Assembly (NCBI GenBank): GCA_963741315.1
Contig: CAVUHK010000009.1
Coordinates: 1 to 64,000 of the forward strand
Reading direction: 5' to 3'
Source: PALSA-1003 sp963741315
Lineage (GTDB): Bacteria > Pseudomonadota > Gammaproteobacteria > Burkholderiales > Casimicrobiaceae
DNA: 64,000 nt
Position numbers and translations under genes: made by a program. Shown piece after piece: positions 25,567 to 33,272 of this stretch (position 1 is the stretch's first letter; each line of letters begins with the position of its first letter). The notes beneath the pieces are model-generated. The model had not been told where the DNA came from, ran no database searches, and saw only the letters and a list, made by a program, of their open reading frames with translations.

Positions 25567-26757
25567 TCACGCAAAGGGCAGGCCCACGTAGTTTTCGGCC
25601 AGCGAGGCGGCCGCTGCGCGCGACGCGACGACGTATTCCAGCTGCGATCGCTGCAGGCGCTGCTGGAATCCGTCGTCGCCGGGAAACCTGTGCAGCATCG
25701 ACGTCATCCACCAGGAGAAGTGCTCCGCGCGCCAGACGCGCTTCAGGCACGTCTCCGAATAGACGTCGAGCAGGTCGCTGCGGCGCGCCTTGAAAAAAGC
25801 GGTCAGCGCGCGCGCGAGTACTCGCACATCGGCGACCGCGAGATTCATGCCCTTGGCGCCCGTCGGCGGAACGATGTGCGCCGCGTCGCCGGCCAGGTAC
25901 AGGCGGCCGTACTGCATCGGTTCGGCGACGAAGCTGCGCATGCCGGTGACGCCCTTTTCCAGCACCGCACCCTCGCGCAGCTTCCAGCCGTCGCTGGTTT
26001 CCAGGCGCGTGTGCAGTTCCTTCCAGATCCGTTCGTCGGGCCACGCCGCAATGTCCTCATCGGGAGCGACCTGCAGGTAGAGCCGGGTGATCTCGGGCGA
26101 ACGCATGCTGTAGAGCGCAAAACCGCGCTCGTGATAGGCGTAGATGAGTTCGTCGTGCGTGGGAGGCGCCGCGGCCAGGATGCCCAGCCACGCAAACGGA
26201 TAGACCCGCTCGAACACACTCAGATTCTCGGCCGGTATGGCCTGCCGGCAGATGCCGTGGAAGCCATCGCAGCCGGCAATGACATCGCACGCGAGCTCGA
26301 TCTCGTTCGTACCATCGCGGAAACTGATGCGCGGCGAGTCGGTTTCGAGATCGTGCACCGCCACGTCGCTGACTCCGAAGCGCAATTGTCCACCGGCGCC
26401 CAAGCGCGCGGCGATGAGATCCTTGACGACTTCCTGCTGGCCGTACACGGTGATCGTGCGACCGCCGGTGAGTTCCGGGAAGTCGATGCGATGCCCTGCC
26501 CCTCCGAACCGGAGCTCGATGCCACGGTGGACGAGTCCTTCACGCCGCATCCGTTCGCCGACACCGGCCTCGTTGAGCAGGTCGACGCTACCCTGCTCGA
26601 GCACTCCGGCGCGTACCCGTTGCTCGACATAGTCCCGGCTGCGCGCCTCGAGAACGACCGACTCGACGCCTTGCAGGTGCAGCAGATGCGAGAGCAGCAA
26701 TCCGGCCGGGCCGGCACCGACGATGCCGACCTGGGTGCGCATTTTTTGCGTGGCCAT
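25567..26757 (-). CDS. pobA: 4-hydroxybenzoate 3-monooxygenase
   Basis: FAD- and NADPH-dependent hydroxylase that turns 4-hydroxybenzoate into protocatechuate. It has the FAD motif GIVGAGPAGLLLSHLL at residues 11-26, EQRVRAGVLEQGSVDLL, CDGFHGICR and the second FAD motif GDAAHIVPPTGAKGMNLA, and matches PobA over its 396 residues. It is the last gene of the pca run on this strand, 20 bases after pcaC, and its product feeds PcaHG. In many bacteria pobA has its own regulator (pobR); none is next to it here, so it is likely driven from the pca promoter. Confidence 0.95.
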   Translation of the reverse strand: MATQKMRTQVGIVGAGPAGLLLSHLLHLQGVESVVLEARSRDYVEQRVRAGVLEQGSVDLLNEAGVGERMRREGLVHRGIELRFGGAGHRIDFPELTGGRTITVYGQQEVVKDLIAARLGAGGQLRFGVSDVAVHDLETDSPRISFRDGTNEIELACDVIAGCDGFHGICRQAIPAENLSVFERVYPFAWLGILAAAPPTHDELIYAYHERGFALYSMRSPEITRLYLQVAPDEDIAAWPDERIWKELHTRLETSDGWKLREGAVLEKGVTGMRSFVAEPMQYGRLYLAGDAAHIVPPTGAKGMNLAVADVRVLARALTAFFKARRSDLLDVYSETCLKRVWRAEHFSWWMTSMLHRFPGDDGFQQRLQRSQLEYVVASRAAAASLAENYVGLPFA

Positions 26758-26777
26758 GATCGCGTCGCGGCCGGCTG

Positions 26778-27167
26778 CTAGCGCGCGGCAGGTTCCATCT
26801 GCGCGAAGACTTCCTCGGCCAGGTGAAAGGCGGTGTTGGCCGCGGGTACCCCACAGTAGATAGCGGCCTGCATCAGCACTTCCTTGATTTCGTCACGCGT
26901 CACGCCGTTGTTGAACGCGGCGCGCACGTGCAGCTTGAATTCGTCGGCGCGATTGAGCGCAACCATCATCGCAATGGTGAGCAGGCTTCGCGTGTGCCGC
27001 GGCAATCCCGGCCGGGTCCAGATTTCGCCCCACGCATAGCGCGTGATCAGCTCCTGGAACTCGCCGTTGAAGTCGTTGCGGCGGGTGACGGTGCGATCGA
27101 CATGCGCGTCGCCCAGAACTGCCCGTCGTACTTTCATCCCGTTGTCGTGACGCTCGCGCTCGTCCAT
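26778..27167 (-). CDS. pcaC: 4-carboxymuconolactone decarboxylase
   Basis: Converts 4-carboxymuconolactone to 3-oxoadipate enol-lactone. It belongs to the AhpD/CMD-like all-helical fold. The core shows RNDFNGEFQELITRYAWGEI, RHTRSLLTIAMMVALNR and HVRAAFNNGVTRDEIKEVL, and the end AIYCGVPAANTAFHLAEEVF, all diagnostic of PcaC. It is a separate gene of 129 residues and not fused to pcaD as in some actinobacteria. ATG at 27167 follows AGGAGCACT. It lies 12 bases after pcaD. Confidence 0.94.
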   Translation of the reverse strand: MDERERHDNGMKVRRAVLGDAHVDRTVTRRNDFNGEFQELITRYAWGEIWTRPGLPRHTRSLLTIAMMVALNRADEFKLHVRAAFNNGVTRDEIKEVLMQAAIYCGVPAANTAFHLAEEVFAQMEPAAR

Positions 27168-27179
27168 GGCCAGTGCTCC

Positions 27180-27962
27180 TCAGGAGGCAAGAAATTCGAC
27201 GACGGCCGCGGTGAACGCGGGCGCCGCCTCGATGTTGGAAATGTGCGCCGCGTCGAGTTCGACGTAGCGCGCGTGGGGAATCGCCTGCGCCATCCGGCGA
27301 CCGTCGGCGGGTGGAGTGGGGAGATCGTGGGTACCGGCAATGATCAGCGTCGGTTGCCGGATCGCATCGAGCAACGCCCACTGATCCATGTCGCGCACTG
27401 CGGCGCATGACGCCACATAACCTTCATCGGAAGTGGCAACCAGCATCGCGCGCAAGCGGGCGAGCGCGGCGGGGTCGCGCGCCCGGAACTGTGCGCTCAG
27501 CCAACGCTCGAGGACCGCATCGGCAACGCTGGCGAGGCCGTCCTTGCGTACTTTCTCGATTCGAGTGTTGTAGGTTTCGGGCGAAGCGATCTTTGGCGTC
27601 GTGTTGCACAGAGCCAGCTTGTCGATTCGTTCCGGCGCGCGCGCACCCAGCCACATGCCCACCATGCCGCCCATCGACAGCCCGCAAAAATGAACGCGCG
27701 CAACGCGCAGCGCGTCGAGGAGTCCGACGACGTCGCGCGCGAGCTGCTCGATGGTGTACGGCCCTGGACTCACGACCGACGCGCCGTGGCCGCGGCTGTC
27801 GTAGCGCAGGACACGAAAGCGCTCGGTCAGCGCCTCGATCTGCGGATCCCACATCGACAGGTTGGTGCCGAGCGAATTGGACAGCATGAGCACCGGCGCG
27901 TCGACGCGACCGTCGAAGCGCACGTTGAAACGAGCACCCAGTACTTCGACCACTTCATTCAC
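27180..27962 (-). CDS. pcaD: 3-oxoadipate enol-lactonase
   Basis: Alpha/beta hydrolase that opens 3-oxoadipate enol-lactone to 3-oxoadipate. It has the oxyanion-hole region NSLGTNLSMWDPQ, the nucleophile elbow CGLSMGGMVGMW, an Asp in TLIIAGTHDLPTP and the final His in DAAHISNIE. The length of 260 residues is normal. The start is GTG at 27962. A gap of 62 bases separates it from pcaG; pcaB, often found at this place, is not there. Confidence 0.93.
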   Translation of the reverse strand: MNEVVEVLGARFNVRFDGRVDAPVLMLSNSLGTNLSMWDPQIEALTERFRVLRYDSRGHGASVVSPGPYTIEQLARDVVGLLDALRVARVHFCGLSMGGMVGMWLGARAPERIDKLALCNTTPKIASPETYNTRIEKVRKDGLASVADAVLERWLSAQFRARDPAALARLRAMLVATSDEGYVASCAAVRDMDQWALLDAIRQPTLIIAGTHDLPTPPADGRRMAQAIPHARYVELDAAHISNIEAAPAFTAAVVEFLAS

Positions 27963-28024
27963 GGCTGCGGGCTCCCTCCGGTCACGCGCGAAGGCGCGTC
28001 GACCTTACTCCCCCATTGCTTCGA

Positions 28025-28588
28025 TCAGAAATCGAAGAACACCGTCTCCTTCGGGCCCTGCATGTGCACGTCCCATTCAAGCACGCCAGTCTTCACTTTG
28101 CGCGCGATCAGCGTCGCGCGGCGCTCGGAGGGCACTAGCTTGAGGATCGGATCGTCGGCATTGGCCGGATCGTCCGGAAAGTACATCCGGCTCAGCAGGT
28201 GGCGCAGACTGCCGCGCATGAAAATCACCACCGCGAGGTGCGGCGCCTGCAGCGCCCTGCCGGGTCCGGGAACGCGGCCCGGCTTGATGGTCGAAAAACG
28301 AAACGCGCCGGCAGCGTTGGTCAGTACCCGGCCGTAGCCGCGGAAACCAGGGACGAGCGCCTTCTTCTGCGTGTCTTCGGGGCTCGCATATTTGCCATTG
28401 GCGTTGGCTTGCCAGATTTCGATCGAACCGTCGTTGATCGGCTTGCCATCGCCGTCGAAAATGCGTCCCTGCAGTGCGAAATGCTCGCCCGGGGTTTTTT
28501 TCGAGGCAATGGCGTCGAAGGTCAACGTGTCGAAGCCGATCTTGAGATACGGCCCGACGGTCTGCGATGCAGTGGTCAATAAGCTCAT
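28025..28588 (-). CDS. pcaG: protocatechuate 3,4-dioxygenase alpha subunit
   Basis: Partner subunit of the intradiol ring-cleaving dioxygenase. Sequence from TASQTVGPYLKIGF through DGDGKPINDGSIEIWQANA, GYGRVLTNAAGAFRFSTIKPG and APHLAVVIFMRG to the C-terminal WDVHMQGPKETVFFDF matches PcaG. Like other alpha subunits it lacks the paired His iron ligands seen in PcaH (here APHLAVVIF replaces the H-x-H segment). At 187 residues it is normal. It lies nine bases after pcaH with which it forms the active (alpha-beta) protomer. Confidence 0.94.
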   Translation of the reverse strand: MSLLTTASQTVGPYLKIGFDTLTFDAIASKKTPGEHFALQGRIFDGDGKPINDGSIEIWQANANGKYASPEDTQKKALVPGFRGYGRVLTNAAGAFRFSTIKPGRVPGPGRALQAPHLAVVIFMRGSLRHLLSRMYFPDDPANADDPILKLVPSERRATLIARKVKTGVLEWDVHMQGPKETVFFDF

Positions 28589-28597
28589 TGGATGCCC

Positions 28598-29311
28598 CTA
28601 CGTACGGCGGGTTTCAAACGGCGTGTCGTCGCGACCGCGCAGGACGATGTCGAAGCGATACGCGAGCGCAGTGTCGGGAATGGTGCGTTCCCAGTCGAAC
28701 GTCGATATCAGGCGAGCACGTGCCTTCTCGTCCGGAACGCTGTTGTACATCGGATCGTAGGGCAGCAGCGGGTCGCCGGGAAAGTACATTTGCGTGACGA
28801 GGCGCTGCGCGAGGCCCAGGCCGAAGAGCGAGAAGTGCAGGTGCGCGGGACGCCACGCGTTGTAATGATTGCGCCACGGATACGAGCCCGGCTTGATGGT
28901 CAGGAACCGGTAGTTGCCCTGGGCGTCGGTGAGCACACGTCCCCAGCCGGTGAAATTGGGGTCGAGCGGCGCATCGTGATCGTCGACGACATGGCGATAA
29001 CGGCCCGCCGAATTGCATTGCCACATCTCGATGAGCGCGTTGGCGATCGGCTTGCTGTTTTCGTCGAGCAGACGCCCGCTGACGACGATGCGTTCGCCGA
29101 GCGGTTGCCCCTTGTGCTGGTTGGTCAGATCGCTGTCGCCGGGCTTGACGTCGTCGGTACCGAACACCGGCCCGGTGATCTCGGACAGCGTTTGGGGCAG
29201 CAGTACCAGCGGCTTGGTCGGCGAACGCTTGATCGTCGAGCGGTACGGCGGATAAAGATAGTCCGGCTGGGTCCTGAAGTACGGACGCCGGTAGCCCACG
29301 ACCTCGGTCAT
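28598..29311 (-). CDS. pcaH: protocatechuate 3,4-dioxygenase beta subunit
   Basis: Iron(III)-binding subunit that cleaves protocatechuate to 3-carboxy-cis,cis-muconate. Key segments are PNFTGWGRVLTDAQGNYRF, EMWQCNSAGRYRH with a ligand-type Tyr, and NHYNAWRPAHLHFSLFG, which supplies Tyr and the His-x-His ligands. It has 237 residues from the ATG at 29311, which follows GAGGAGAAAACA. A longer reading to 29407 adds unconserved sequence. It begins the HG pair, 38 bases after pcaF. Confidence 0.95.
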   Translation of the reverse strand: MTEVVGYRRPYFRTQPDYLYPPYRSTIKRSPTKPLVLLPQTLSEITGPVFGTDDVKPGDSDLTNQHKGQPLGERIVVSGRLLDENSKPIANALIEMWQCNSAGRYRHVVDDHDAPLDPNFTGWGRVLTDAQGNYRFLTIKPGSYPWRNHYNAWRPAHLHFSLFGLGLAQRLVTQMYFPGDPLLPYDPMYNSVPDEKARARLISTFDWERTIPDTALAYRFDIVLRGRDDTPFETRRT

Positions 29312-29349
29312 TGTTTTCTCCTCATCTTTGCTTTGGGTGACGCGCCGGT

Positions 29350-30552
29350 TCAGACGCGCTCGATAATCATCGCGATGCCCTGCCCGACGCCGATGCACAT
29401 GGTGCACAGCGCTCGGCGGCCGCCGGAACGTTCAAGCTGGTAGAGCGCCGTAGTGACCAAGCGCGCACCACTCGCGCCCAGGGGATGACCCAGCGCGATC
29501 GCGCCCCCGTTCGGATTGACGTACGCCGCGTCATCGGCGACACCGTGGTCGCGCAACACGGCGAGGGCTTGCGCCGCAAACGCTTCGTTCAGTTCGATGA
29601 CGTCGATGTCGGCGAGCGTCAGACCGGCCTTGGCGAGCACTTTGCGCATGGCGGGCGCCGGCCCGAAGCCCATGATGCGAGGCGCGACGCCGGCAACCGC
29701 GGTCGCCACGACGCGCGCGCGCGGCTTGAGCCCGTGCCTCTTCGCCGCGTCCGCCGACGCCAGCAGCAGCGCGCACGAGCCGTCGTTGACACCCGACGCA
29801 TTGCCAGCGGTTACGCTGCCGTCGGGGCGCACGACGCCCTTGAGCTTGCCCAGCGACTCGAGCGTGGTCTCGCGCGGGTGCTCGTCGCGCCCGACCATCA
29901 CGGGGTCACCTTTCTTCTGCGGAATCGATACCGCGACGATTTCTTCGGCCAGCCGCCCCGCCGCGATCGCCGCTGCCGCGCGTTGCTGGCTGCGCAGCGC
30001 GAATGCATCCTGATCGGCGCGCGACACCTTGAAATCGACGGCGACGTTCTCGGCGGTTTCCGGCATCGAATCCACGCCGTGCAGCGACTTCATCAACGGA
30101 TTGACGAAACGCCAACCGATGGTCGTGTCCTCGATTCTTGCGGCGCGCGAGTACGCCGAATCGGCCTTGCCCATCACAAACGGCGCGCGCGACATACTCT
30201 CGACGCCGCCGGCGATCATCAGGCTGGTCTCGCCGCTCTTGATGGCGCGCGCGGCGATGCCAATCGCGTCCATGCTGGATCCGCAGAGGCGGTTGACGGT
30301 CGTGGCCGGGACGTCGACCGGCAAGCCCGCCAGCAGTAGCGCCATGCGTCCGACATTACGGTTATCCTCGCCGGCCTGGTTGGCACAACCGTAGACGACG
30401 TCGTCGACGGCAGCCCAGTCGACACCCTTGTTACGTGCCATGAGTGCGCGCAGCGGAATCGCCGCGAGGTCGTCGGTGCGCACGCCGGCCAGCGCGCCGC
30501 CGTAGCGTCCGATAGGAGTGCGCAGCGCGTCGCAGATGAAGGCTTCTTGCAT
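29350..30552 (-). CDS. pcaF: 3-oxoadipyl-CoA thiolase
   Basis: Last step of the beta-ketoadipate route: splits 3-oxoadipyl-CoA with CoA into succinyl-CoA and acetyl-CoA. Thiolase hallmarks are NRLCGSSMDAIGIAARAIK (nucleophile Cys near residue 90), NPNGGAIALGHPLGASGAR (His) and RALCTMCIGVGQGIAMI (second Cys). The N-terminus MQEAFICDALRTPIGRYGGA is the usual PcaF start, and 400 residues is the normal length. Position between the CoA-transferase and pcaHG supports pcaF rather than a general thiolase. Confidence 0.94.
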   Translation of the reverse strand: MQEAFICDALRTPIGRYGGALAGVRTDDLAAIPLRALMARNKGVDWAAVDDVVYGCANQAGEDNRNVGRMALLLAGLPVDVPATTVNRLCGSSMDAIGIAARAIKSGETSLMIAGGVESMSRAPFVMGKADSAYSRAARIEDTTIGWRFVNPLMKSLHGVDSMPETAENVAVDFKVSRADQDAFALRSQQRAAAAIAAGRLAEEIVAVSIPQKKGDPVMVGRDEHPRETTLESLGKLKGVVRPDGSVTAGNASGVNDGSCALLLASADAAKRHGLKPRARVVATAVAGVAPRIMGFGPAPAMRKVLAKAGLTLADIDVIELNEAFAAQALAVLRDHGVADDAAYVNPNGGAIALGHPLGASGARLVTTALYQLERSGGRRALCTMCIGVGQGIAMIIERV

Positions 30553-30585
30553 CGATGGCTCCGGTTGGACTGCTATCGAATGGGT

Positions 30586-31242
30586 TCAGGCAGTGGCGGG
30601 TGCCGTCGCGCGGAGCAACGGAACGCCACTGATTTTTTGCAGTTCCTCGAACGACAGACCGTCGATCATCTCGACCACCGACAAACCCTTCGGCGTGACG
30701 TCGAGCACCGCCAGGTCGGTGTAGATCCGATGTACGCAGCCGATTCCGGTCAGCGGGTACGTACACTTGGCGACGATCTTGGATTCTCCGCTCTTGGTCT
30801 GGTGCTCCATCATGACGCAGACGCGCTTGGCGCCAATCGCCAGGTCCATCGCGCCACCTACCGCGGGAATCGCATCCTTGGCGCCGGTATGCCAGTTGGC
30901 GAGGTCGCCGGTGGTGGAAACCTGGAACGCGCCGAGCACGCAAATATCCAGGTGACCGCCGCGCATCATCGCGAACGAATCGCCGTGATGGAAGTAGGCG
31001 CCTCCGGTGAGCAACGTCACCGGCTGCTTCCCGGCGTTGATGAGGTCGGAGTCCTCCTCCCCCGGCGCGGGCGCCGGCCCCATGCCGAGCAAGCCATTTT
31101 CGCTCTGCAGGAAGATCTCGCGATCCTTGGGCAGGTGATTGGCAACCAGCGTCGGCAGGCCGATGCCCAGGTTGACGTAGGCGCCTTCGGGAATATCGCG
31201 CGCGACGCGAGCGGCCATCTGATCGCGGGTGAGTTTCTTCAT
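30586..31242 (-). CDS. pcaJ: 3-oxoadipate CoA-transferase beta subunit
   Basis: Beta subunit of the transferase that moves CoA from succinyl-CoA to 3-oxoadipate. The catalytic glutamate sits in LQSENGLLGMGPAP, the usual SENG motif. Other family stretches are NLGIGLPTLVANHLP, GGHLDICVLGAFQVS, GAMDLAIGAKRV and TDLAVLDVTPKGL. It has 218 residues and lies 16 bases after pcaI. A succinyl-CoA:acetoacetate transferase is similar in sequence; the pca context favours PcaJ. Confidence 0.92.
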   Translation of the reverse strand: MKKLTRDQMAARVARDIPEGAYVNLGIGLPTLVANHLPKDREIFLQSENGLLGMGPAPAPGEEDSDLINAGKQPVTLLTGGAYFHHGDSFAMMRGGHLDICVLGAFQVSTTGDLANWHTGAKDAIPAVGGAMDLAIGAKRVCVMMEHQTKSGESKIVAKCTYPLTGIGCVHRIYTDLAVLDVTPKGLSVVEMIDGLSFEELQKISGVPLLRATAPATA

Positions 31243-31258
31243 TCTCGGTCCTTCGTAT

Positions 31259-31942
31259 CTAGGCTGCGGCGCGCTGCGGCGTTGCGATCTGTACCACGCG
31301 CTTGACGAAAATTCCGGGCGTCACGATCACTTCGGGATCGAGCGCGCCCAGCGGGACGATTTCCCTCACCTGCGCGATCGTGCACTTGGCGGCGGCGGCC
31401 ATGATGGGGCCGAAGTTGCGCGCGGTCTTGCGGTAGACGAGATTGCCCCAGCGATCGCCGCGCTCGGCCTTGATCAGCGCGAAATCGGCGCGGATCGGAT
31501 ATTCGAGCACGTAGTTGCGACCGTCGATGGTGCGCGTCTCCTTGCCTTCGGCGAGCAGCGTGCCGTACCCAGTCGGCGTGAAGATCGCGCCCAGCCCCGC
31601 GCCTGCCGCCTGGATGCGCACCGCGAGGTTGCCCTGCGGGACGAGCTCGAGTTCGATGTCGCCCGCGTGATACAGCGCGTCGAAGACATAGGAATCGGAT
31701 TGCCGCGGGAACGAGCAGACGATCTTGCGCACGCGGCGCGCCTTGAGCAGCGCCGCGAGGCCGATGTCGCCGTTGCCGGCATTGTTGTTGACGATGGTCA
31801 GTTCGCGCGAACCGCGCGCGATGAGCGCGTCGATGAGCTCGGACGGCATGCCGGCAGTGCCGAACCCACCGATCATCACGGTGGCGCCATCGAAGATATC
31901 GGCGACGGCGGCTTCGACTGATGCGACAGTCTTGTCGATCAC
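31259..31942 (-). CDS. pcaI: 3-oxoadipate CoA-transferase alpha subunit
   Basis: Alpha subunit of the same transferase and first gene of the pca run. The CoA-binding glycine-rich loop is in VMIGGFGTAGMPSELIDALI; further along are NNAGNGDIGLAALL, FPRQSDSYVFDALY and TPTGYGTLLAEGKETR. The start is GTG at 31942 behind AGGAGGAGAGCACC, a strong ribosome-binding site; the in-frame ATG upstream would read through the operator. It has 227 residues. Expression is likely controlled by the divergent IclR protein through palindromes in the spacer. Confidence 0.92.
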   Translation of the reverse strand: MIDKTVASVEAAVADIFDGATVMIGGFGTAGMPSELIDALIARGSRELTIVNNNAGNGDIGLAALLKARRVRKIVCSFPRQSDSYVFDALYHAGDIELELVPQGNLAVRIQAAGAGLGAIFTPTGYGTLLAEGKETRTIDGRNYVLEYPIRADFALIKAERGDRWGNLVYRKTARNFGPIMAAAAKCTIAQVREIVPLGALDPEVIVTPGIFVKRVVQIATPQRAAA

Positions 31943-32015
31943 GGTGCTCTCCTCCTTCTGCGTCGGGGTCGGCGCCGATCCGAACGGTCGGCTTTGCCGT
32001 GATCCCCGACAAACT

Positions 32016-32030
32016 GTGCGATTATCGCAC
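32016..32030. promoter_or_regulatory. palindromic operator 1 (PcaR-type), pcaI side
   Basis: GTGCGATTATCGCAC is a 15-base near-perfect palindrome (only the centre differs from its complement). It closely matches the PcaR site GTTCGATAATCGCAC that I recall from Pseudomonas putida. It lies 73 bases before the pcaI GTG, placed to overlap the core promoter of the pca operon. Confidence 0.7.
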
Positions 32031-32034
32031 AGTT

Positions 32035-32049
32035 GTGCGCTTATAGGAC
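32035..32049. promoter_or_regulatory. degenerate operator 2
   Basis: GTGCGCTTATAGGAC agrees with operator 1 at 12 of 15 positions and starts 19 bases after it, roughly two helical turns, so both could be occupied on one face of the DNA. The right half is poor. Confidence 0.45.
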
Positions 32050-32099
32050 ACATGGTGCGACCACCGCCCGGGACTGTCAAGGGCGATCAGCGCTTTTGT

Positions 32100-32128
32100 G
32101 TGCGCTAATCGCACGTATTGACTATAAT
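32100..32128 (+). promoter_or_regulatory. operator 3 and promoter of the IclR regulator gene
   Basis: GTGCGCTAATCGCAC (32100-32114) matches operator 1 at 13 of 15 positions. A perfect TATAAT follows at 32123-32128, with the -35 region falling inside the operator. Binding here should block the regulator's own promoter, i.e. autorepression. The ATG lies 33 bases after the -10 box. Confidence 0.6.
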
Positions 32129-32161
32129 CTCTGCAGCGTCCAATTCGCCCAAATCGACAGC

Positions 32162-33019
32162 ATGGCCAAGTCCAACCGCCCTCCCCCGAAAGCCGGCGTA
32201 CCGGTTCGTCCTCGGCCCGACCTGCGCGCCGGCAGCGTAGCACCGCCGGTCGAAGTCGCCGACGGGGATCCGAATTTCATGACCTCGCTGGCTCGCGGAC
32301 TGGCGGTGATCCGAGCATTCTCCCAGCAGCGCAAGAAACTGTCGATTGCGCAGGTCAGCCACCAGACCGGCATTCCGCGCGCCGCCGTACGCCGTTGCCT
32401 GCATACGCTCGCTCGACTCGGCTACGTCAGCATCAGCGAGCGCGACTTCGCGCTCAGTCCCAAGATCCTCACGCTCGGCCACGCCTACCTGTCGTCGACG
32501 CCGCTGTCGGCGTCGGCGCAACCGCTGCTCGACCGCGTCGCGGCGACGGTACACGAATCGTGCTCGATGACGATCCTGGAAGACGACGAGATCCTCTACG
32601 TCGCGCGTTCGGCGGCGACCATCCGCATCATGTCGGTCGACCTGTCGATCGGCAGCCGCCTGCCGGCGTATTGCACGTCGATGGGCCGCGTGCTGTTGGC
32701 GTCGCTCACCCCCGGCGAACTGTCCGCCCACTTCGAGCGGGTCAAACCGGTCGCATACACGCAATACACGCTGACCTCGCGCGACAAGCTCGCCAAGGCG
32801 ATCGACGCGGTGCGTGAGCAAGGGTATTCGATTGTCGATCAGGAACTCGAAGTCGGCCTTCGCTCGATCGCCGTGCCGGTGTTCGATGCCTCCGGCAAGG
32901 CGGTCGCCGCGATCAACATCGGCGCGCAGGCGTCGCGAGCCAGCGCGCGGCACATGCAGCTGGAGTTCCTGCCACCGCTCAAGGCCGCCGCACGCGAACT
33001 CGCTCTGCTGCTCGCCTGA
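32162..33019 (+). CDS. IclR-family regulator of the pca genes (PcaR/PcaU type)
   Basis: One-component regulator with an N-terminal winged helix (SLARGLAVIRAFSQQRKKL then QVSHQTGIPRAAVRRCLHTL, about residues 42-90) and a C-terminal IclR effector domain (MTILEDDEILYVARS, LPAYCTSMGRVLLA, GLRSIAVPVFDASGKAVAAI). The sequence is of the PcaR/PcaU/PobR subgroup, whose effector is 3-oxoadipate or protocatechuate and which usually activates pca genes. The ATG at 32162 is chosen because the upstream in-frame sequence covers the operator and -10 box. It has 285 residues, is divergent from pcaI and shares a 219-base spacer holding three palindromes. Confidence 0.9.
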   Translation: MAKSNRPPPKAGVPVRPRPDLRAGSVAPPVEVADGDPNFMTSLARGLAVIRAFSQQRKKLSIAQVSHQTGIPRAAVRRCLHTLARLGYVSISERDFALSPKILTLGHAYLSSTPLSASAQPLLDRVAATVHESCSMTILEDDEILYVARSAATIRIMSVDLSIGSRLPAYCTSMGRVLLASLTPGELSAHFERVKPVAYTQYTLTSRDKLAKAIDAVREQGYSIVDQELEVGLRSIAVPVFDASGKAVAAINIGAQASRASARHMQLEFLPPLKAAARELALLLA

Positions 33020-33272
33020 GGGAAGTGCGCAACAGCCTCGGGTGACCGCCAGAGGCACCTTCGGCCGCGCTGCGGCGAGGCGCCCGCACCTGGCCCTGCG
33101 CACCCCTGCTGGCATAAAGCTTGCTGCCTCCGAGGGTACGCACACTACGTGCGGTATCTGGCGCGCGCCCCGAATCCGCACGACACGGCGCGCGGGACGC
33201 GTCGAGGACGAGGCGAAAGTGGAACTGGCAGCAAGTCGCGAATCGAAGACCTTGCCTTCCGCAGGACGGCGG

